Source of the DNA: SZUA-442 sp035461905
Lineage (GTDB): Bacteria > Actinomycetota > Acidimicrobiia > Spongiisociales > UBA5794
Assembly: GCA_035461905.1 (NCBI GenBank)
Contig: DATHUV010000108.1
Location: forward strand, 1-10,576
Direction of reading: 5' to 3'
Length of the DNA: 10,576 bases
The notes beneath the pieces are model-generated. The model saw only the letters and a program-made list of their open reading frames with translations, ran no database searches and was not told where the DNA came from. Numbering within the stretch: the stretch's first letter is position 1; each line of letters opens with the position of its first letter. Shown here piece after piece: positions 6,210 to 10,576 of this stretch. Position numbers and translations under genes: made by a program.

Positions 6210-8095
6210 GGGCGAACCGTCGCGGCTCGGAACTGGGTCTCGAAGAGGTGCGAGTACAGGCCACCCGACGTGACAAGCTCATCATGGTGTCCGATCTCGA
6301 CAACGCGGCCGCCGTCGATGACGACGATGGTGTCGGCGTTGAGGACCGTCGAGAGCCTGTGTGCGATCACGAGGGAGGTGCGATCGGTCATGATGCCCTC
6401 GAGGGCGTCCTGCACGAGGGCTTCCGAGCGGGCATCGAGGTGTGACGTTGCCTCGTCCAGGATGAGGATCGACGGGTTCTTGAGGATCACACGCGCGATC
6501 GCTATCCGTTGCTTCTCTCCGCCTGACAGCCGGTATCCCCGCTCCCCCACCCTGGTGGCGAGCCCCTCCGGGAGCTTCTGGATGAACTCGAGGATGTTCG
6601 CGGCCTGCGCAGCTGCGAGGATCTGATCGGTCGTCGCGCTGGGATCGGCGTACTGCAGGTTCGCCTCGATCGTGTCGTGGAACAGGTACGTGTCCTGCGT
6701 CACGACGCCCACGGCGCGAGCGATGCTGTCGGGTGCGAGGTCCCGGACATCGACACCGTCGATGCTCACGACACCCCGGGACGCGTCGTAGAGCCGGGGA
6801 ACGAGGTACGTGATCGTGGTCTTGCCGGAACCGGAGGGACCAACGAGCGCCACGGTCCTTCCGGGCTCGATCGTGAAGCTGACGTCCTCGAGCACCCAAC
6901 CGGACGACGCGCGCATGGATGCCTCATCGGCGACGCCGCTGTCACCCCACCCGAATCTTCGCACCGACTCGAGGCCGGAGTCCCGGGTCGTGTCGTAGCT
7001 GAACCAGACCCCATCGAAGCAGACCCGACCCTCGACACTCTCGAGCGTGACGGGACTGGTCGGAGCTGGAACGTCGACAGGGAGGTCGAGCACCTCGAAT
7101 ACCCGTTCGAACGAGACGAGGGATGTCGTGAACTCGACCCTCGCATTCGCGAGGGCTGCGAGCGGGCCGTACAGGCCGGCGAGGTATGCGCTGAGGGCGA
7201 CGATGGTGCCGATCGTGATCGTGCCGTTGATGACCATGACGGCGCCAAGCCAGAACGTCACCGCGGTGCCGAGGGCCGACACGAGGCCGAGGGCCATGAA
7301 GAACCAGCGGCCGATGACGGCCTGCGTGATCCCGAGATTTCGGACCTTCCCGGCACGGGTACTGAACTGACCGGACTCATACGTCGATCTTCCGAACAGC
7401 TTCACGAGCAACGCGCCCGACACGGACAGGGTCTCTTGCATCATGCCCGTCATGTCGGCGTTCGCCTCCATCTGGGTTCGACGAACGACGCGAAGGCGCT
7501 TGCCGACCTGACGGGACGCGATGATGAACAGCGGGAGGATGGACACCGCGAGCAGGGTGAGGCGCCACTCGAGCCTCACCATGATGAAGAGCGTCGCCAC
7601 TACGGCGAACACGTTCGATACGAGGGTGACGAAGGTGCTCGAGACGGCCTGTTGCGCCCCCACGACGTCCGAGTTCAGCCGTGACATGAGCTCGCCGGTC
7701 TTCGTGTTCGTGAAGAAACCGAGCGACATCGACTGGAGGTGGTCGAACAACTCCCTCCGCAGGTCGTAGATGATGCCCTCACCCATCTGGGCGGTTGCGC
7801 GCCGCTGATAGACGCCAACCACACCGTTGATGAGCGGCACAGCCACCATCGCGATTCCGAGCCATGTCACGAGCACCAGATCCTCGGCCGGGATGGCGTC
7901 GTCGATGAGTGTTCGCATGAGCAGTGGCGGGGCGAGGGACAGGATCGTGATGACCACGATGGTCATGAGGACGTACACGAGCTGGCGACGGTACGGGCGC
8001 GCATAGCCGAGCACCCTCGAGAGCAGCACCCTGTCCACGTCAGGGGACACCGACTCGTCGTGGCGCATGAACGCGCCGAAGCTTCCGGGATGCAT
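6206..8095 (-). CDS. ABC exporter with fused permease and ATPase domains, 629 aa
   Basis: This is a type IV exporter half-molecule (MsbA/LmrA-like) expected to work as a dimer in the cytoplasmic membrane. The permease part has about six hydrophobic segments between residues ~39 and 306, with the coupling region near YDLRRELFDHLQSM (110-123). The ATPase has Walker A GPSGSGKTT (419-427), Q-loop Q467, signature LSGGEKQR (523-530), Walker B ILILDEAT (543-550, catalytic E548), D-loop SHLD and switch H579, so it looks active. About 30 extra residues lie between the A-loop tyrosine (Y367) and the VLEDVSF strand; comparable insertions occur in an actinobacterial subfamily. The substrate is unknown. 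I place the start at the ATG at 8095: a TATCGT box lies six bases upstream, and the 18-codon GTG-started extension (to 8149) translates degenerate DNA repeats. It leads a coupled operon with a lipoprotein and a Nudix gene. Confidence 0.93.
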   Translation of the reverse strand: MHPGSFGAFMRHDESVSPDVDRVLLSRVLGYARPYRRQLVYVLMTIVVITILSLAPPLLMRTLIDDAIPAEDLVLVTWLGIAMVAVPLINGVVGVYQRRATAQMGEGIIYDLRRELFDHLQSMSLGFFTNTKTGELMSRLNSDVVGAQQAVSSTFVTLVSNVFAVVATLFIMVRLEWRLTLLAVSILPLFIIASRQVGKRLRVVRRTQMEANADMTGMMQETLSVSGALLVKLFGRSTYESGQFSTRAGKVRNLGITQAVIGRWFFMALGLVSALGTAVTFWLGAVMVINGTITIGTIVALSAYLAGLYGPLAALANARVEFTTSLVSFERVFEVLDLPVDVPAPTSPVTLESVEGRVCFDGVWFSYDTTRDSGLESVRRFGWGDSGVADEASMRASSGWVLEDVSFTIEPGRTVALVGPSGSGKTTITYLVPRLYDASRGVVSIDGVDVRDLAPDSIARAVGVVTQDTYLFHDTIEANLQYADPSATTDQILAAAQAANILEFIQKLPEGLATRVGERGYRLSGGEKQRIAIARVILKNPSILILDEATSHLDARSEALVQDALEGIMTDRTSLVIAHRLSTVLNADTIVVIDGGRVVEIGHHDELVTSGGLYSHLFETQFRAATVRP

Positions 8096-8101
8096 CCCCG
8101 C

Positions 8102-8107
8102 ACGATA
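8102..8107 (-). promoter_or_regulatory. Candidate -10 box (TATCGT) for a leaderless exporter transcript
   Basis: Read on the minus strand, TATCGT is followed by GCGGGG and then the ATG at 8095, the same six-base spacing seen before the usp and lipoate-ligase genes. A possible -35 (TGAACA, 8129-8124) lies 16 bases upstream and falls inside the first of two 12-bp direct repeats. Confidence 0.55.
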
Positions 8108-8123
8108 GGGAGCGCCCTCTTGC

Positions 8124-8147
8124 TGTTCAGCGACCTGTTCAGCAACC
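8124..8147. repeat. Two adjacent 12-bp direct repeats in the exporter promoter
   Basis: TGTTCAGCGACC (8124-8135) is followed at once by TGTTCAGCAACC (8136-8147), one base different. Further TCAGCAACC at 8165-8173 and TCAGCGACT at the edge of each 47-bp unit share the core. They overlap the likely -35 of the exporter, so they could be binding sites, or decayed ends of the 47-bp array. Confidence 0.6.
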
Positions 8148-8189
8148 ACGGTCGGCAGGCCAGGTCAGCAACCCAGGTCGAGGACCCGT

Positions 8190-8371
8190 TCAGCGACTTG
8201 GCGGAACGAGGCCTACAAGCGCGACCGACGACTCGGTCCTTCCAGTGCGAGGCAGCTCAGCGACTTGGCGGAACGAGGCCCACAAGCGCGACCGACGACT
8301 CGGCCGTTCCAGTTCGACGCCAGCTCAGCGACTTGGCGGAACGAGGCCTGCAAGCGCGACCGACGACTCGG
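8190..8371. repeat. Three near-identical 47-bp repeats with 20-21 bp spacers
   Basis: Units lie at 8190-8236, 8257-8303 and 8325-8371. Each starts TCAGCGACTTGGCGGAACGA and ends GCGACCGACGACTCGG. Across the three copies only two positions vary, in the middle (GCCTACAAG, GCCCACAAG, GCCTGCAAG). The spacers (8237-8256, 8304-8324) are visibly related but far more diverged. Periods of 67 and 68 bp are not multiples of three, so this is a DNA-level repeat and not a protein repeat. Each unit contains CCGA-CGAC-TCGG, a short hairpin. The third unit is the 3' end of the upstream lipoprotein gene. No cas genes or classic CRISPR dimensions are seen. Whether it also occurs elsewhere in the genome cannot be judged here. 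Confidence 0.9.
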
Positions 8372-9017
8372 CCGTCTCGGTGCACAGCTCGTCGGAGACC
8401 TCTGACCGGCAGAACAGCTCGTAGCGGTGGCCGGACTCGGTCCAGCCGACACTCACACCTTCGGGCACGACCACGCTGGTGATCTCGGAACGTGCGGCTG
8501 GGACATCCTCCGACGCCCTGCCAACACGGAGAACGCCGATCTGGGCGGATGTCGATCGATACGGTTCCTCGGTCCACAGGCCGAACGCCGCCGAGGTGTC
8601 GATGTCGAGGGTTCCGGTCGTGGAGTTGTAGACCAGCTGGCTCGTCACCCATCGGACCTGTTGCGGAACGAGGGACGGGAACATGAGAGCGGGAAGCGCG
8701 CTCGCGATCTCACGTCGAGCGGATTGGACGAATCGACTGCCGAGCTGCCTCTCCCACACCGCCGCCACGACCTCCGACGGCTCGCCGGTGAATTGCGGCT
8801 CGATGTCGTCGTTGAACCAGAGGACATCTGCGGCACGCACGAGTCCCTCGTCCTCACCGCCTGCCGCCACCGCAACGAGGGTCGTCGTGGTCGTCGTGTT
8901 CCCCGCGACGATGCCGCGAGTGCGGTCCCCTACGCCATCGAGCAGCCCTGCATCCCCACAAGCCCCGAGGGTGAGGCCGACCAGGACGGCGGTGAGTGTG
9001 ATCGTGCGTTTCACCAT
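8325..9017 (-). CDS. Lipoprotein of unknown function with poly-Thr linker, 230 aa
   Basis: The start MVKRTITLTA with a hydrophobic core and lipobox LGAC places the lipidated cysteine at residue 20, so the protein is exported and membrane-anchored. A flexible linker follows with six threonines in a row (41-46). The domain from about residue 58 to 212 is mixed alpha/beta: LVRAADVLWFNDDIEP, then a helix EVVAAVWERQLGSRFVQSARREI (82-104), then beta-rich QLVYNSTTGTLDID and a C203/C212 pair. I recognise no family. The last 15 residues (216-230, ending LAGLVPPSR) and the stop are encoded by the third 47-bp repeat, so the native C terminus was probably different. The ATG at 9017 is preferred over an upstream GTG at 9050, because it begins the signal sequence. 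Downstream lies the exporter operon, same strand, 229 bp away; a link between them is possible but unproven. Confidence 0.8.
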   Translation of the reverse strand: MVKRTITLTAVLVGLTLGACGDAGLLDGVGDRTRGIVAGNTTTTTTLVAVAAGGEDEGLVRAADVLWFNDDIEPQFTGEPSEVVAAVWERQLGSRFVQSARREIASALPALMFPSLVPQQVRWVTSQLVYNSTTGTLDIDTSAAFGLWTEEPYRSTSAQIGVLRVGRASEDVPAARSEITSVVVPEGVSVGWTESGHRYELFCRSEVSDELCTETAESSVALAGLVPPSR

Positions 9018-9050
9018 CGAAGGATGGCACGGATCCCCCGTAACCGGCAC

Positions 9051-9060
9051 AACCTACCCT
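9051..9060. promoter_or_regulatory. Overlapping divergent -10 boxes between lipoprotein and lipoate-ligase genes
   Basis: On the plus strand TACCCT (9055-9060) lies six bases before the ATG at 9067, as for other leaderless candidates here. On the minus strand TAGGTT (9056-9051) also fits TANNNT and could serve the lipoprotein at 9017, with a short leader. An alternative minus-strand box, TGCCAT (9029-9024), has the six-base spacing to that ATG but one mismatch. The two genes share a 49-bp intergenic region, so their promoters must be close or overlapping. Confidence 0.4.
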
Positions 9061-9066
9061 GCCGAG

Positions 9067-9834
9067 ATGACCTCCACACTCGATGTACTTCGCGAGCATC
9101 ACACAGGCGATGGACCTCTCGACACGGCCGTTTCGAGGGCGATCCTCCACCGGGTCAACGAGGGCGAGCTCGGTGAGACCCTCGAGGTCGGCGCCCCACA
9201 CCACATCGCGGCGTTCGGCAAGCACGACACCCTCACGGCGGGCTTCGACACGGCGGTCACCATCGCGGAGGGCCACGGATACGACCCGACCATCCGCATC
9301 GCCGGGGGTCGTGCGGTCGTGTTCTCGCCCACGATCGTGCGCTTCGCATGGACGATCCCTTCAGAGGACCCGGCGAGAACGATGCACGAGCGGTTCCGTG
9401 TGCTCGCCAACGGCGTGGTGAGCGCCCTCGCGTCGCTTGGCATCACGTCGGCGATCGGTGAGATCCCGAACGAGTACTGCGCCGGCGAGTACAGCGTGAG
9501 CGTCCTGGGCGCTCGCAAGGTCATGGGGGTGGGCCAGCGCCTCTCGCGATCCGCAGCACAGATCGGCGGCATGATCGTCGTGGCGGATCCCGACGACATC
9601 AACACCGTGCTCGTACCGATCTACGACGCCCTCGGCGTCCGGATCGATCCCTCGGCGACGGGTTCGCTTGCCGACGTCGCATCCGTCACCGTTGACGACG
9701 TCCTTGACGCACTGACCGCCGCACTTGCACGCGGCCGAGCCACACGGATGGCCGTGCCGGATCCATCGACGCTGGACCTCGCTCGCCACCTCCGTCCCGA
9801 CCACGACCCTGCGCATTTGCAGACGCGTCGGTGA
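9067..9834 (+). CDS. Lipoate-protein ligase / octanoyltransferase family protein, 255 aa
   Basis: This belongs to the biotin/lipoate protein ligase catalytic-domain superfamily, which attaches lipoate or octanoate to lipoyl domains of 2-oxoacid dehydrogenases and the glycine cleavage H protein, in the cytoplasm. Seen in order: an HHIAAFGKHDTL segment (45-56), the GGRAVVF glycine-rich loop (80-86) that binds the acyl group in relatives, NEYCAGEYSVSV (135-146), and GARKVMGVGQRLSRSAAQIGG (148-168) with K151 in the place of the conserved ligase/transferase lysine. C138 falls in a motif resembling the GEYCPG of actinobacterial members and may act as in cysteine-dependent octanoyltransferases (LipM-type); this is inference. 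Full length with a helical C-terminal region. The ATG at 9067 is chosen by family start and by the TACCCT box six bases upstream; a much longer upstream reading overlaps the divergent lipoprotein and is rejected. The dehydroquinase fusion follows after 17 bp. Confidence 0.87.
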   Translation: MTSTLDVLREHHTGDGPLDTAVSRAILHRVNEGELGETLEVGAPHHIAAFGKHDTLTAGFDTAVTIAEGHGYDPTIRIAGGRAVVFSPTIVRFAWTIPSEDPARTMHERFRVLANGVVSALASLGITSAIGEIPNEYCAGEYSVSVLGARKVMGVGQRLSRSAAQIGGMIVVADPDDINTVLVPIYDALGVRIDPSATGSLADVASVTVDDVLDALTAALARGRATRMAVPDPSTLDLARHLRPDHDPAHLQTRR

Positions 9835-9851
9835 CCCCCGAGACTCGGCAC

Positions 9852-10576
9852 ATGCGATTCCTCATCATCAACGGCCCGAACCTCAACCTGCTGGGTACGC
9901 GGGAACCCGAGACCTACGGTCTCGAGACCCTCGACGACCTCGCCGGTCAGTGGCGGCGACGCTGTTCGGCCCTGTCGATCGGAATCGAGTCGTTCCAATC
10001 GAACCACGAGGGCGCCATCATCGACTACATCCAGGCCGAGGCCGGACGGTCCGACGCCGTCATCATCAACCCGGCTGCCCTCAGCCACACGTCGTATGCC
10101 ATCCACGACGCCATCCTCGCCGTGGACAAACCGACGGTCGAGGTGCACATCTCGAACATCCACGAGCGAGAGCCGTGGCGTCGCACGTCGGTGACCGCCC
10201 CTGCGGCGGACCTCGTGATCGTCGGTCGAGGAACGATCGGGTATCTCAATGCGATCGACCACCTCTGGGCATCGCTTTCCTCGCCACCGACCATCGAACG
10301 CTACGGCGAGGACGAGGACCACGTGTTCGAGTTCCGTGGACCGTCGAACTCGCGCGGAGTCGTGATCCTCATCCACGGCGGCTTCTGGCGCTCGAACTGG
10401 GCGCGCGACATCATGGATCCCCTCGCCGTCGAGCTCCATCGCGCCGGATTCGCGACGGCCAACATCGAGTACCGCCGGGGCCCTCAATCGTTCGAGACCT
10501 CAACCGGTGACGTCTCCGCCGCCGTCGACGCGGTCATCGCCCATGCCGGCACCCACGAGGTGCCGGCGGACAATCT
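9852..10576 (+). CDS. aroQ: Type II 3-dehydroquinate dehydratase fused to an alpha/beta hydrolase (3' end outside window)
   Basis: Residues 1-140 are a complete type II dehydroquinase, which converts 3-dehydroquinate to 3-dehydroshikimate in the shikimate pathway. Seen are INGPNLNLLGTREPETYG with catalytic R17 and Y22, FQSNHEGAIIDYI (48-60), IINPAALSHTS with N73 and H79, VEVHISNIHERE with E97 and H99, WRR with R110, and the closing VGRGTIGYLNAI strand-helix. All active-site positions I can check are present. The same frame runs on without a stop through a ~15-residue linker into IERYGEDEDHVFEFRGP and then GVVILIHGGFWRSNWARDIM (169-188). That HGGFW oxyanion motif and the following AGFATANIEYRRG (198-210) are typical of esterase/kynurenine-formamidase-like alpha/beta hydrolases. 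The nucleophile serine would lie beyond the window. No internal start codon is evident at the junction. It follows the lipoate-ligase gene by 17 bp with no clear ribosome binding site, so it may be co-transcribed. Confidence 0.9.
   Translation, partial: MRFLIINGPNLNLLGTREPETYGLETLDDLAGQWRRRCSALSIGIESFQSNHEGAIIDYIQAEAGRSDAVIINPAALSHTSYAIHDAILAVDKPTVEVHISNIHEREPWRRTSVTAPAADLVIVGRGTIGYLNAIDHLWASLSSPPTIERYGEDEDHVFEFRGPSNSRGVVILIHGGFWRSNWARDIMDPLAVELHRAGFATANIEYRRGPQSFETSTGDVSAAVDAVIAHAGTHEVPADN

Noticed and set aside
6857..7000. Insertion in the exporter ATPase as a novel domain
   Set aside because: About 30 extra residues precede the VLEDVSF strand, but similar insertions are known in an actinobacterial exporter subfamily, so it is not reported as new.
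6677..7684. 335-aa plus-strand frame opposite the ABC exporter
   Set aside because: It is the complement of a fully motif-bearing ABC exporter and is charged, low-complexity shadow sequence.
8096..8149. GTG-started N-terminal extension of the exporter
   Set aside because: Its codons are the degenerate 12-bp repeats, and a -10-like box lies inside it six bases before the ATG at 8095.
8190..8371. CRISPR array
   Set aside because: Three near-identical units with spacers look CRISPR-like, but the 47-bp repeat with 20-21 bp spacers has the wrong proportions, the spacers resemble each other, one unit is coding, and no cas gene is visible.
8683..9834. Longer 383-aa start for the lipoate-ligase gene
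   Set aside because: The extra 128 residues are antisense to the divergent lipoprotein, carry no domain, and family similarity starts at the ATG at 9067.

Overview
The window is high-GC, gene-dense bacterial DNA that reads as Actinomycetota. Evidence: the Lhr helicase is the long actinobacterial-type form, the DUF4032 kinase-like protein and the lipoate-ligase type (GEYCxG-like and GxRKVMGVGQR-like motifs) are those common in actinobacteria, and several start codons have no Shine-Dalgarno but carry a TANNNT box exactly six bases upstream, as expected for leaderless transcripts. A hexa-threonine linker behind a lipoprotein cysteine is a habit I associate with Acidimicrobiia, but the class assignment is only a guess.

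Region 1 (1-4352, + strand) is one transcription unit: the C-terminal ~780 codons of lhr (start off the window), a 106-aa ABM-type monooxygenase, a 129-aa coiled-coil protein and a 409-aa DUF4032 kinase-like protein. Three of the junctions are 4-base ATGA overlaps. Between the ABM gene and the coiled-coil gene lies a short non-coding scar that still reads as a second, diverged copy of the Lhr C-terminal tail. This suggests that the ABM gene was inserted at the end of lhr.

Region 2 (4353-5041, +) is a 107-bp intergenic stretch with a long-spaced perfect 9-bp inverted repeat, followed by a UspA-family gene with a degenerate ATP motif. It converges with region 3 across a 14-bp gap.

Region 3 (5056-8095, - strand) is a coupled cassette: a fused permease/ATPase ABC exporter, a small lipoprotein and a Nudix hydrolase, with GTGA and ATGA overlaps. 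Its promoter region (8096-8324) contains three near-identical 47-bp repeats with 20-21 bp spacers plus degenerate 12-bp repeats. The third 47-bp unit encodes the last 15 residues and stop codon of the next upstream gene, a second lipoprotein (8325-9017, -).

Region 4 (9067-10576, +) diverges from that lipoprotein: a lipoate-protein ligase/octanoyltransferase-family gene, then a type II 3-dehydroquinate dehydratase domain that continues in frame, without a stop, into an alpha/beta-hydrolase domain running off the window. This fusion, the Lhr tail scar and the 47-bp repeats are the most unusual things here. I see no phage, transposase, CRISPR-Cas, tRNA or rRNA.
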